A stretch of 64,000 nt of DNA, taken from NCBI RefSeq assembly GCF_003583935.1, contig NZ_QYRN01000005.1:124001-188000 (forward strand), in the 5' to 3' direction. This document shows positions 9,292 to 23,552 of this stretch, in pieces (position 1 is the stretch's first letter; each line of letters opens with the position of its first letter). The DNA is from Aureimonas flava. Its GTDB lineage: Bacteria > Pseudomonadota > Alphaproteobacteria > Rhizobiales > Rhizobiaceae. Both the position numbers and the translations under genes were made by a program. The notes under the pieces are model-generated. The model saw only the letters and a list, made by a program, of their open reading frames with translations, made no database searches and was not told the origin of the DNA.

Positions 9292-10242
9292 ATGCCCATA
9301 CAGGAAACCCTGGAAAGCTCGCAAACCTTCCTGCGCACGCTCGCCGCGCAGGCCGCAGCCTTCCTCCCCAATCTCGTCGCCGCGCTCCTGATCCTGGCGG
9401 TCGGCTTCTTCCTTGCCGGACGCCTCGCCCATCTGGTGACCCGCGCCTTCGGCGTGTCGGCCCGGATCGACCAGACGGTGCGCGGCCCGTTGGTGGCGAT
9501 CGTGCGCTACGTCGTCATCATCATGACGCTGGTGATCGCCCTCGGGCAGATCGGCGTGCAGATGACATCGCTCCTCGCCGTGCTCGGCGCCGCGGGCCTC
9601 GCCGTCGGCCTCGCGCTCCAGGGCACGCTCACCAACATCGCGGCCGGCATCATGCTGCTCTGGCTGCGCCCGTTCCGCGTCGGCGACTACATCGAGACGC
9701 AGAACTTCGCCGGCCGCGTCCACGAGATCGGCCTCTTCGTGTCGCATCTGGAGACCTTCGACGGGCTCTTCGTCTTCGCGCCGAACTCCACCTTGTGGAA
9801 CGTGTGGATGCGCAACCATTCGCGCGCCGCCTCGCGCCTGCTCGCCTGGCAGGTGACCGTGCCGCGCGACATGCCCTTCGAGGAGGTGCGCCAGGCGCTG
9901 ATCGAGGCCTGGCGCCGCGAGGGCGCGGACGGGCGGCTCAGCGAGCCGGTGGCCTTCCTGGACCAGCTCACGGCCGACGCGCAGGTGCTGGTGCTGCGCG
10001 GGCGGGTGACCGAGGGCGAGACGGCGACCGCGCAGCGGCGCATCGCCGAGGCCATCCGGCTGAGCTTCGCCCAGCGCTTCGGCGAAGGGCGCGAGCCCAA
10101 GGCGATCCAGCGAATCGTGCCCGCCGACAGCGATCCCTCGCGCTATCTCGGCCGCGACGAGGCGCCGGAGGCCAATCCCGTTCTGGTCAACGACCGGCCC
10201 GAGGCTCCAGCCCAGGGCGTGGTCTCGGCGCCCGGCGCCTGA
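9292..10242 (+). CDS. Small mechanosensitive channel (MscS family)
   Basis: 316 residues. Three transmembrane helices; the pore helix is Gly/Ala-rich (LLAVLGAAGLAVGLALQGTLTN, about residues 97-118), then the beta domain begins PFRVGDYIE. This is the minimal MscS layout, which opens under membrane tension to release solutes on hypo-osmotic shock. The C-terminal tail of about 35 residues is Pro/Glu-rich and likely unstructured. The first well-placed ATG is 9292; the upstream in-frame part overlaps the terminator region. It ends in a hairpin terminator shared with rpsU. Confidence 0.92.
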   Translation: MPIQETLESSQTFLRTLAAQAAAFLPNLVAALLILAVGFFLAGRLAHLVTRAFGVSARIDQTVRGPLVAIVRYVVIIMTLVIALGQIGVQMTSLLAVLGAAGLAVGLALQGTLTNIAAGIMLLWLRPFRVGDYIETQNFAGRVHEIGLFVSHLETFDGLFVFAPNSTLWNVWMRNHSRAASRLLAWQVTVPRDMPFEEVRQALIEAWRREGADGRLSEPVAFLDQLTADAQVLVLRGRVTEGETATAQRRIAEAIRLSFAQRFGEGREPKAIQRIVPADSDPSRYLGRDEAPEANPVLVNDRPEAPAQGVVSAPGA

Positions 10243-10267
10243 CGACGCGCGCGGGGCGCAAGAAAAA

Positions 10268-10299
10268 GGGCGGCGGATCCAGGATCCGCCGCCCTTTTC
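10268..10299. terminator. Bidirectional terminator between MscS gene and rpsU
   Basis: Perfect 13-base arms (10268-10280 and 10282-10294) around one central base. TTTTCG follows on the plus strand and a run of As precedes it, giving a U-run on the minus strand too. It can serve both convergent genes. Confidence 0.85.
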
Positions 10300-10324
10300 G
10301 TATCCGGGAGGTGACGACCTCGGC

Positions 10325-10564
10325 TCAGCGGCCGGGGCGCACGGCCTTCTTCGGCGCGGGCAGGAGCCCTTCGCGCTGGGCCTGCTTGCGAGCGGCCTTG
10401 CGGGTGCGGCGGATGGCATCCTGCTTCTCGCGGACGCGGCGCTCGGACGGCTTCTCGTAAGCCCGGCGCTCCTTCATCTCGCGGAAGACGCCCTCACGCT
10501 GGAGCTTCTTCTTCAGAGCGCGCAGCGCCTGTTCCACATTGTTGTCGCGAACGTCGACCTTCAT
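10325..10564 (-). CDS. rpsU: 30S ribosomal protein S21
   Basis: 79 residues, very basic. S21 sits in the 30S head/platform near the anti-Shine-Dalgarno region. The family core is intact: [18 protein letters not shown], then [17 protein letters not shown], with a Lys/Arg-rich tail. Two ATGs exist at 10570 and 10564; the AAAGG element lies directly against the first, so the second (six bases away) is chosen, matching the usual MxVxVRDNN start. Confidence 0.95.
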   Translation of the reverse strand: MKVDVRDNNVEQALRALKKKLQREGVFREMKERRAYEKPSERRVREKQDAIRRTRKAARKQAQREGLLPAPKKAVRPGR

Positions 10565-10603
10565 GGGCATCCTTTCGATACGGGCCGGGGCGTAGCCCCG
10601 TGA

Positions 10604-14815
<4,212 letters not shown>

Positions 14816-15423
14816 CGGGTGTAACGGCGGCGATCGTCGGAGAGCGGGCGGCACGAGCTGCCGTCGACGCAGGGGCGGCCGCCGTCGCCATCGGGGCGCG
14901 ACGGTTTCGTCGGCTGAACCGACATCCGAGGTCCATGCTTTGCGGATTTTGCGTCGGCTCGCCTGTTCGCATCGAGATGCGAGGGCGAGCAAGGCGTCGC
15001 GACGAAGGGGCGGATCTCGAAGGCCGAGAAAGGCGTCGATGACGCAACGGCAACGGAGCGCCGGGAAGGGGTCCGTCAGGTCCTGGTCCGATCCGCGACC
15101 ATGATGTCCTGCTGGCCGCTGGCCACGCAGATGGCACCGCTCCGGCTGCCGGATGCGGCAGCGCTTGCGCCCGAAACAGGCTTTGGACCTTACGAAGGTT
15201 TGGGAGCCGGCGCACGCATCGCGACGGAGGACCCGGGCCCTATGCTGCGGCGCAGATGTCGCGTCTCGCGATGCGGCCGGTCTCTTTCGCAGATGCGAAT
15301 GCCGGTTCCATCGGCGGCGATATGGGATATTCTTGCCAAACTGCGCCGACGGTTCCGGGCATTCTCCAGATCCGCCTCGAGGAAGGGGCGTATCGGCGGC
15401 GGGACGCGACGGGACGTTGTCAG
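14816..15423. other. 608-bp stretch without a recognisable gene
   Basis: Between gyrB and the GntR gene. Reading frames here have Arg/Pro/Ser-rich, low-information translations and no ribosome sites. There is a small inverted repeat GTCGGCTGAACCGAC near 14912-14926 and a short AT-richer patch near 15320-15345 (GATATGGGATATTC) that may belong to the GntR promoter. I see no RNA gene and no clear pseudogene. Confidence 0.5.
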
Positions 15424-16107
15424 ATGGCGGATGAGAACCTCAGAGCGAAGGTCTTCCAGCAGATCCGGGCCGAGATCATCGCCGGTCACGCCAAGCCGGG
15501 CGACATGTATTCGGTGCCCAGTCTGGCCACCAGCTTTCAGATCTCGAGCACGCCCGTGCGCGAGGCTCTCCTGGAACTCGTGCAACTCGGTCTTCTGGAA
15601 TCGCACCGCAACCGCGGCTTCCGCGTCACGACGCCGTCCATCGAGGAAACCCGCAACATCTTCGACATGCGGGACGTCCTGGAAACCTACGCGGCGCGCA
15701 CGGTCGCCCGCATGCCCGGTCTCGACCTTTCCCCGCTCGTCGCCGTGGCGGACGAGATCGCCGATTCCGTCGCGCGACGGGACTTCCGCAACTACCTGAT
15801 CGCCGATCGGAAGTATCATCACGTGCTGATCGCGCTCGCCGACAACCCGATCCTGACCCACACCATCTTCTCCCTGCGTGACCGGATGCGTTTCTACGGC
15901 GAGAACTCGGCGGAAGGCCGCGAGCGGCAGGAAGCTTCGGTCGGCGAGCACTACAGGATCATCGAATACGTCAGGGCCGGTGACGTCGGCGGCGTGGACG
16001 AGTTGCTGCGAAGCCATATCCGAGCCTGGGAACCCCTCTTCGAGACGGCGATTCCGACGCTTCACCATGACCCGGCGGCGAACGCGCCGAAACGTCCCCT
16101 TCGCTGA
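15424..16107 (+). CDS. GntR-family regulator (FCD/FadR type)
   Basis: 227 residues. An N-terminal winged helix (about 5-70; [23 protein letters not shown] is the DNA-binding helix-turn-helix and wing) is followed by an all-helical FCD ligand domain (about 80-215; [13 protein letters not shown], the metal-ligand region RKYHH, and H at EHYRII). FadR-type regulators usually respond to organic acids and control adjacent catabolic genes, but none is adjacent here. Start ATG 15424 gives the family length. It converges with the YeeE genes. Confidence 0.88.
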   Translation: MADENLRAKVFQQIRAEIIAGHAKPGDMYSVPSLATSFQISSTPVREALLELVQLGLLESHRNRGFRVTTPSIEETRNIFDMRDVLETYAARTVARMPGLDLSPLVAVADEIADSVARRDFRNYLIADRKYHHVLIALADNPILTHTIFSLRDRMRFYGENSAEGRERQEASVGEHYRIIEYVRAGDVGGVDELLRSHIRAWEPLFETAIPTLHHDPAANAPKRPLR

Positions 16108-16120
16108 GGGGGGAGGGCGC

Positions 16121-16564
16121 TCAGGCGTCCGTCGCCGGCGGAGCGGCGGCGGCCGGAGCGAGGGTCGCACGGAAGGCCGCCATGCCGGCGATCATGGCCG
16201 CCACGAAGACCAGCGCGGGCACGGGGGCGAGGCCGATCGCGGCGAGCGCCGGACCCGGGCACAGGCCCACGAGACCCCAACCGATGCCGAACACGGCGGC
16301 GCCCGCGAGCAGCCGGGCGTCAATGTCGCGCCGGGACGGGATCTCGAAGCGGGGCGCGACCAGCGGGCGCTTCATCAGGCCCGCGAGCGCGAAGGCGGGC
16401 GCCGCAACCAGGATCGCGCCCGCCATCACGAAGGCGAGGCTCGGATCCCACGCGCCGAAGACGTCGAGAAAGCCGAGCACCTTCTCGGGCACCACCATCT
16501 GCGAGACCACGAGGCCGATGCCGAACAGGAGGCCGGCCACGAGGGCGACGAGGATGCGCGCCAT
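16121..16564 (-). CDS. YeeE/YedE-family half transporter (PmpB/DUF6691 type)
   Basis: 147 residues, about four membrane segments. The signature [17 protein letters not shown] near residue 94 carries the conserved Cys of the YeeE/YedE family, whose characterised member (YeeE/TsuA) imports thiosulfate. Short paired versions such as this and its neighbour form two halves of one unit. It follows the partner by three bases in the order ArsR regulator, first half, second half. Function is inferred as sulfur-compound or sulfane-sulfur transport. Confidence 0.88.
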   Translation of the reverse strand: MARILVALVAGLLFGIGLVVSQMVVPEKVLGFLDVFGAWDPSLAFVMAGAILVAAPAFALAGLMKRPLVAPRFEIPSRRDIDARLLAGAAVFGIGWGLVGLCPGPALAAIGLAPVPALVFVAAMIAGMAAFRATLAPAAAAPPATDA

Positions 16565-16567
16565 GGA

Positions 16568-16993
16568 TCAGCCTCCCAGGACGTGGCGGACGGTGAAGAC
16601 GGTGAGGGCGGCGCTCGCCATGAAGACCGCGGTGGCGAGGATCGAGCGCCCCGAGCCCCGCGCGATGCCGCAGACGCCGTGGCCGCTGGTGCAGCCGGAC
16701 CCGAGCCGCGTGCCGAACCCGACGAGAAAGCCGCCGAAAATCACGAGCGGCAGCGTCGCGGGCATCGAGACGGTGGGAAGCGCGTAGCCGGCGAGCGCCA
16801 TCAGGGGCGCGGCGGTCAGCAGTCCGACAAGAAAGGCGAGGCGCCAGCGCGCCTCCGGGCCCTCCGGCCGGAGGGCGCCGTCGAGGATGCCGCTGATGCC
16901 GGCGACGCGTCCGTTCGCCAGAAGCAGCAGGGCGGCCGAAAACCCGATCAGGAGTCCGCCGCCCAAGGCGGACACGGGGGTGAACTGGTCCAT
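16568..16993 (-). CDS. YeeE/YedE-family half transporter (PmpA type)
   Basis: 141 residues, about four membrane segments. It contains [12 protein letters not shown] near residue 103, the two-cysteine signature of the family. Partner of the next gene, which has the matching GLCPGP motif. It sits 12 bases after the ArsR-family regulator, so the three genes are one operon. In BigR-type operons such pairs accompany persulfide dioxygenase (Blh); that enzyme is not present in this window. Confidence 0.9.
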   Translation of the reverse strand: MDQFTPVSALGGGLLIGFSAALLLLANGRVAGISGILDGALRPEGPEARWRLAFLVGLLTAAPLMALAGYALPTVSMPATLPLVIFGGFLVGFGTRLGSGCTSGHGVCGIARGSGRSILATAVFMASAALTVFTVRHVLGG

Positions 16994-17005
16994 GGGGTCG
17001 CGTCC

Positions 17006-17353
17006 TCAGGCGATGGGATCGGGCGGGCGTCGCGAGGCATCTGCCTCGTCCCCGGGCGGGCAGAACAGGCCGTGCAGGGTCGAGAACAGGGCCTCGATCC
17101 GCGGATCGGCGATCCGGTACCAGAGCGTCTGGCTTTCGCGGCGGCGGGCGACGATGCCCTGGTCGCGCAGGACCGTGAGATGCTGCGACAGGGCGGACTG
17201 CGACAGCCCGACGGCCTCCGCCAGCGTCCCGACATTCGCCTCGCCCATGTCGAGGAGCCTGCACAAGAGCATCAGGCGGCGCTCGTTGGCGACCGCCCTC
17301 AGAATGGCGGCGACCTCGCTCGCCTTGGCTTCGAACGCCGGCATGTCGTCCAT
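17006..17353 (-). CDS. ArsR-family thiol-switch repressor (BigR/SqrR-like)
   Basis: 115 residues. Winged helix-turn-helix with ANVGTLAEAVGLSQSALSQHLTVL as the DNA-recognition part. It has exactly two cysteines, Cys31 (LLCRLL) and Cys98 (LFCPP), matching the two cysteines that form a tetrasulfide bridge in SqrR/BigR on exposure to persulfides. It lacks the CxC metal-binding motif of arsenic sensors. GGAGG seven bases before the ATG fixes the start. It leads the YeeE/YedE pair, and an AT-rich twin palindrome just upstream is a good operator candidate. Confidence 0.9.
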   Translation of the reverse strand: MDDMPAFEAKASEVAAILRAVANERRLMLLCRLLDMGEANVGTLAEAVGLSQSALSQHLTVLRDQGIVARRRESQTLWYRIADPRIEALFSTLHGLFCPPGDEADASRRPPDPIA

Positions 17354-17379
17354 GACATCCCTCCACGGGTAAGCCGTAT

Positions 17380-17398
17380 CTAATTTAGCTTAGTCTAA
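17380..17398. promoter_or_regulatory. Twin 9-bp palindrome, candidate ArsR-family operator
   Basis: CTAATTTAG (17380-17388) and TTAGTCTAA (17390-17398) are each perfect odd palindromes, separated by one base. The sequence is AT-rich in a very GC-rich genome and lies 27 bases upstream of the ArsR-family gene, in the interval shared with the divergent catalase gene. Placement and symmetry fit autoregulation by the BigR/SqrR-like protein. Confidence 0.6.
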
Positions 17399-17564
17399 TA
17401 TATAAGCCTGTCGGCTTGGCATGCCCGTGTCGCCCAGACCGTCTCGCCGCCGGTGCGACCTCCCGCCACACGGCAAAGTCGTCCGACTTGATCGCCGTAG
17501 TTGCCCGGCCGCGAAGCCTTCCCAGATTGGAACTGTTCGACAATCGGTCAGGACGGGGAAGACG

Positions 17565-19646
<2,082 letters not shown>

Positions 19647-19659
19647 GGCGTCGTCGCAT

Positions 19660-19697
19660 CGGCCGCCGCGCGTCCACCCACCGGACGGCGGCGGCCG
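19660..19697 (+). terminator. Hairpin after katE
   Basis: A 15-base-pair stem with a single bulged base (arms 19660-19675 and 19683-19697) and a seven-base loop lies 13 bases after the katE stop. No U-run follows, so it may terminate weakly or protect the mRNA end. Confidence 0.45.
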
Positions 19698-19833
19698 TCG
19701 GACCAGGTAGTTCGAAGGAACGGCGCTCGGTTGCGGCGGGGAGGGGTGCCGTTCCGCCGCGCCGCACCATGTTGCCGTGCGCGGGCCCTTCGCACGGGGC
19801 CCATCCCCGATGCCATCCGAGAGCCCCCGCGCC

Positions 19834-20937
19834 ATGTCGCAAGCCTTCGCGCAAGTTCCCGCGTCCACCGCCACAACCGGACCGGCCGCCGTCGACGCCC
19901 TGGCCGCCGATGCCCCACGGACCGTCGACCAGGCCGTGCGGGTCGACCCCGCCTTCGTGCTGTCCAAGATCGAGACCTGGGTGGTCGGCTTCCAGCGCCT
20001 TCTGCCCAACATCGTAGTCGCCATCGTCCTGTTCGCGCTGGTGTTCGCGGTCGCCTGGGCGGTGGAACGTTCCTTCCGCTCCTGGGCCAACCGGCACGAC
20101 CGGTCCAATCTGGGCGCGGTGCTCGGCTCCTTCGTGAAATGGGTGATCCTGCTGGTCGGCGGCCTGCTGGCCCTGACCATCGTCATCCCCTCGCTCAACC
20201 CCGGCGACCTGATCGCCGGGCTCGGCATCGGCTCGGTGGCGATCGGCTTCGCCTTCAAGGACATCCTGCAGAACTGGCTGGCGGGCCTCCTGATCCTGAT
20301 CCAGCGGCCGTTCGGCGTCGGCGACCAGATCGTCGTCAACGGCTACGAGGGAACGGTGGAGTGGATCGAGACGCGGGCGACGATCATCGCCATGTACGAC
20401 GGGCGGCGCGTCATCATCCCCAATGCCGACGTCTATTCGCACGCCGTCACGGTCAACACCGCGCGTCCCACGCGCCGCTCGCAATACGACGTGGGCATCG
20501 GCTACGGCGACGACATCGAGGGCGCACGCCGCGCGATCCTCGAAGCGATCCGGTCGGTGCCGGGGATCGAGACCGAGCCGGCGCCGGAGGTGCTGGTCTG
20601 GGAACTGGCCGGTTCCAGCGTGAACCTGCGCGTGCGCTGGTGGACGAACTCCAAGCGCACCAACGTGGTGCATGTCCAGAGCGCCGTGCTCGAGGCGGTC
20701 AAGCAGGCGCTCGACGGCGTCGGCATCGACATGCCCTATCCCACGCAGGTCGTGCTGCTGCATGATCAGACCGAGGAGACCGACGGCATCCGGGGCGAGC
20801 AGCGCGAGGGTTGGCCGAGGCGCCCGGACCGCGAGCCGCCCGGTCCCCTGCGGCGGAACGGCGCGGCGCGGGGCGCGGACCAGCCCGGCGAAGCCGACGA
20901 TTCGATCAGCCGCGCCGGGAGCGCGTCGCGTCCGTGA
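19834..20937 (+). CDS. MscS-family channel coupled to DUF2254 gene
   Basis: 367 residues from ATG 19834 (ATG 19810 also possible; neither has a strong ribosome site). Soluble N-terminal 40 residues, then three membrane helices; pore helix region IAGLGIGSVAIGFAFKDILQN, then PFGVGDQIVVNGYEGTVEWI of the beta domain and the C-terminal alpha/beta part. The last 45 residues are Arg/Pro/Gly-rich and probably disordered. Its TGA overlaps the GTG start of the DUF2254 gene, so the two are almost certainly co-translated. Confidence 0.9.
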   Translation: MSQAFAQVPASTATTGPAAVDALAADAPRTVDQAVRVDPAFVLSKIETWVVGFQRLLPNIVVAIVLFALVFAVAWAVERSFRSWANRHDRSNLGAVLGSFVKWVILLVGGLLALTIVIPSLNPGDLIAGLGIGSVAIGFAFKDILQNWLAGLLILIQRPFGVGDQIVVNGYEGTVEWIETRATIIAMYDGRRVIIPNADVYSHAVTVNTARPTRRSQYDVGIGYGDDIEGARRAILEAIRSVPGIETEPAPEVLVWELAGSSVNLRVRWWTNSKRTNVVHVQSAVLEAVKQALDGVGIDMPYPTQVVLLHDQTEETDGIRGEQREGWPRRPDREPPGPLRRNGAARGADQPGEADDSISRAGSASRP

Positions 20938-22190
20938 CGTCGCGCTGGTTCTGGCTCCTGCGCCGCCTGTCGCGGCGCATCTGGGTGCGCGCCGCCCTGT
21001 TCTCGCTGGGCGGTGTCGTCACCGCGCTCGCGGCGACCTGGCTCAGCCCCTACATCCCGAGCGACCTGCCGACCAAGATCGGTTCAGACGCCGTCGACAA
21101 CATCCTCGGCATCATCGCCTCTTCGATGCTGACGGTGACGACCTTCTCCCTGTCCACGATGGTCTCGGCCTATTCGGCGGCGACTAGCAACGTCACCCCG
21201 CGCGCCACGCGGCTGGTGATCGAGGACACCACGACCCACAACGTGCTGTCGACCTTCATCGGCTCGTTCCTGTTCAGCCTCGTGGGCATCGTCGCCCTGT
21301 CGACGGGCCTCTACGGCGACCAGGGGCGCGTGGTGCTCTTCGCGGTGACGATCCTGATGATCGTCGCCATCGTGGTCACCCTCCTGCGTTGGATCGACCA
21401 TCTGTCGAGCCTGGGGCGCGTGACGCAGACCACCGAGCGGGTCGAGGCGGCGGCGATGGAGGCCATGCGCGAGCGCCGGCTACTGCCCTACATGGGCGGC
21501 TCGCCGCTGCACGATCCGGCCGCGATCCCGCGCTCCGCCCGGCCCGTCTTCGTGAGCGAGGTCGGCTACGTGCAGCATGTCGACGTCGGCGCCCTGTCGG
21601 CGCTCGCCAGCGAGGGCACCGGCCGCATCTACCTGCGGAGCATTCCGGGTGACCTCGCCGACCCCACCGCGCCGATCGCCATGGCCGACGGGATCGACCT
21701 GGAGAACCAGGAGCAGGCCATCCGCGACTGCTTCACCATCGAGGACATCCGCTCCTACGACCAGGATCCGCGCTTCGGCGCCTCGGTGCTGACAGAGATC
21801 GCCAGCCGCGCCCTGTCGCCCGGCATCAACGATCCGGGAACCGCGATCGACGTGATCGGGCGGGCGGTGCGGCTCCTGGCGGTATGGGGCGAGCCGCCGG
21901 AGCGCGAGGGCGAGGTGCCCTTTCCCAACGTGTTCGTGCCGCCGCTCGCGGTGGGCGACCTGTTCGACGACCTGTTCACGCCCATCGCGCGCGACGGCGC
22001 CTCGACGGTGGAGATCGGCGTGCGCCTCCAGAAGGCGTTCCGCACGCTCGCGCGCTTCGGCGGCGAGGGCTTTGCCGAGAACGCCCGGCGCCATTCCGCC
22101 GAGGCGCTGGCGCGGGCCGAGGCGGCGCTGTCGATCGAAGCCGACAAGCGGCGCCTGCGCGACCTGTCCGAGGAGGTCGGTCGCGACTAG
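20934..22190 (+). CDS. DUF2254 predicted membrane protein
   Basis: 418 residues. Family-level match by eye to DUF2254: an N-terminal membrane part with about four helices (residues 15-40, 55-75, 100-125, 130-150), an intervening SSMLTVTTFSLSTMVSAYSAA segment, and a large cytoplasmic region with TEIASRALSPGINDPGTA, the family's most conserved stretch. No function is established to my knowledge. The start is GTG 20934, in a GTGA overlap with the MscS stop. Coupling suggests a physical or regulatory partnership with the channel. The conserved SPGINDP loop might bind a ligand; that is inference. Confidence 0.85.
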   Translation: MTSRWFWLLRRLSRRIWVRAALFSLGGVVTALAATWLSPYIPSDLPTKIGSDAVDNILGIIASSMLTVTTFSLSTMVSAYSAATSNVTPRATRLVIEDTTTHNVLSTFIGSFLFSLVGIVALSTGLYGDQGRVVLFAVTILMIVAIVVTLLRWIDHLSSLGRVTQTTERVEAAAMEAMRERRLLPYMGGSPLHDPAAIPRSARPVFVSEVGYVQHVDVGALSALASEGTGRIYLRSIPGDLADPTAPIAMADGIDLENQEQAIRDCFTIEDIRSYDQDPRFGASVLTEIASRALSPGINDPGTAIDVIGRAVRLLAVWGEPPEREGEVPFPNVFVPPLAVGDLFDDLFTPIARDGASTVEIGVRLQKAFRTLARFGGEGFAENARRHSAEALARAEAALSIEADKRRLRDLSEEVGRD

Positions 22191-22201
22191 CGACCGCCTG
22201 T

Positions 22202-23464
22202 TCAATCCGCAGGCGGGCGCGCCAAGGTCCGGCGCGCCACCGCGCCGAGCGTCAGGCCCTGCACCACGATCGTGAACAGCACCACCGCATAGGTCGCGGC
22301 GAGGATCGGCGACTTGGCCGGTCCGTCCGGCAGGGACAGGGCGAGCGCCACCGAGATGCCTCCGCGAACCCCTGCCCAGGTCAGGAACGGGATGTTGCGG
22401 GCCGACAGGGCGCCCGTCCAGCGGAACAGAAGCACCGGCGTCGACACCGCGACCAGTCGGGCGAACAGGACCAGCGGCACGGCGGCCAGCGCCAGAAGGG
22501 TGGTGGTGCCGTCGAAGCGCAGGATCACGACCTCGAGGCCGATCAGCAGGAACAGGACCGAGTTCAGCACCTCGTCCACCAGCGTCCAGAGCGAGGACAC
22601 GTAGCCCTGCGTGCGGTCGCTCATGGCGCGGCGTGGCGCGAGGTCGCCGACCACGATCCCGGCCGCCACCACGGCGAGCGGCCCGCTGAGGTCGAGGCGC
22701 TGCGCGAGGGCATACGTGCCCGCCACGAGGGCCAGGGTAATGAGGACCTCGACCGGAAAGTCGTCGATCGCCCGCATCGCCCGGTAGGCGACGTATCCGG
22801 CGACCAGCCCGAGCGCGATGCCGCCCCCCGCCTCGACGGCGAGCCTCTCGAACGCCGAGGCGATCGTGAAGTCGTCGCCGCCCATTCCGGTGGCGAAGCC
22901 GATCAGCAGCGTGAACAGCACGACGCCCACCCCGTCGTTGAACAGCGCCTCGCCCTGCATCTCGATCTGCACCGCGTCCGGCACCTCGACGTTCTTGAGG
23001 ACGTTGAGCACCGCCACCGGATCGGTCGGACTGATCAGGGCCCCGAAGACCAGCGCCCAGGCGAGGGGCACCGCCAGCCCGATCAGTCCCGCCGCCCACC
23101 AGAACAGGAAGCCCACGACGGCGGTCGAGATCACGGTGCCGACGAGCGCCAGGAAGGCGATCTGCCAGGCCCGGCTGCGCAGAAGGCGGACGTTCAGGTT
23201 GATGGCGCCGGCGAACAGGAGGAAAGCCAGCATGCCGTCCATGACGACCTTGGTGAAGTCGATCTGGCGCAGGGCGCGGGCGAGTTCGTCGTAGATCAGC
23301 TCGCCCGGAAACAGCGCCTCGATCCCCACCAGGACGAGCGAGGACAGGAGCCCCATGACCAGGAGGCCGGTCGCGTGGGGAAGCCGGATCAGGCGGTGGT
23401 TCAGCCAGCCGAACAGGGCCGACAGAACCAGAAGCATCGCGGAGATGTCGAGAACGGAGACCAT
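22202..23464 (-). CDS. Na+/H+ antiporter, CPA1 family
   Basis: 420 residues, about 12 membrane helices. CPA1 hallmarks are SPTDPVAVL, the ion-binding EALFNDGVGVVLF (Asn-Asp pair) and GVRGGISVALALSLP. It exchanges Na+ or K+ for protons for pH and salt homeostasis; it is shorter than NhaP forms with a cytoplasmic regulatory tail, ending just after the last helix. It converges with the DUF2254 gene with 11 bases between the stops. ATG 23464 is the only good start. Confidence 0.92.
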   Translation of the reverse strand: MVSVLDISAMLLVLSALFGWLNHRLIRLPHATGLLVMGLLSSLVLVGIEALFPGELIYDELARALRQIDFTKVVMDGMLAFLLFAGAINLNVRLLRSRAWQIAFLALVGTVISTAVVGFLFWWAAGLIGLAVPLAWALVFGALISPTDPVAVLNVLKNVEVPDAVQIEMQGEALFNDGVGVVLFTLLIGFATGMGGDDFTIASAFERLAVEAGGGIALGLVAGYVAYRAMRAIDDFPVEVLITLALVAGTYALAQRLDLSGPLAVVAAGIVVGDLAPRRAMSDRTQGYVSSLWTLVDEVLNSVLFLLIGLEVVILRFDGTTTLLALAAVPLVLFARLVAVSTPVLLFRWTGALSARNIPFLTWAGVRGGISVALALSLPDGPAKSPILAATYAVVLFTIVVQGLTLGAVARRTLARPPAD

Positions 23465-23552
23465 GGAGATCGGGGGCTGGAGGGGAAGGGGCGCCCGGCC
23501 GGCCTTGCGGGCCTGCGGCGGGGGGGCGGGGGATGGCGGCGCCGCGAGAGGC

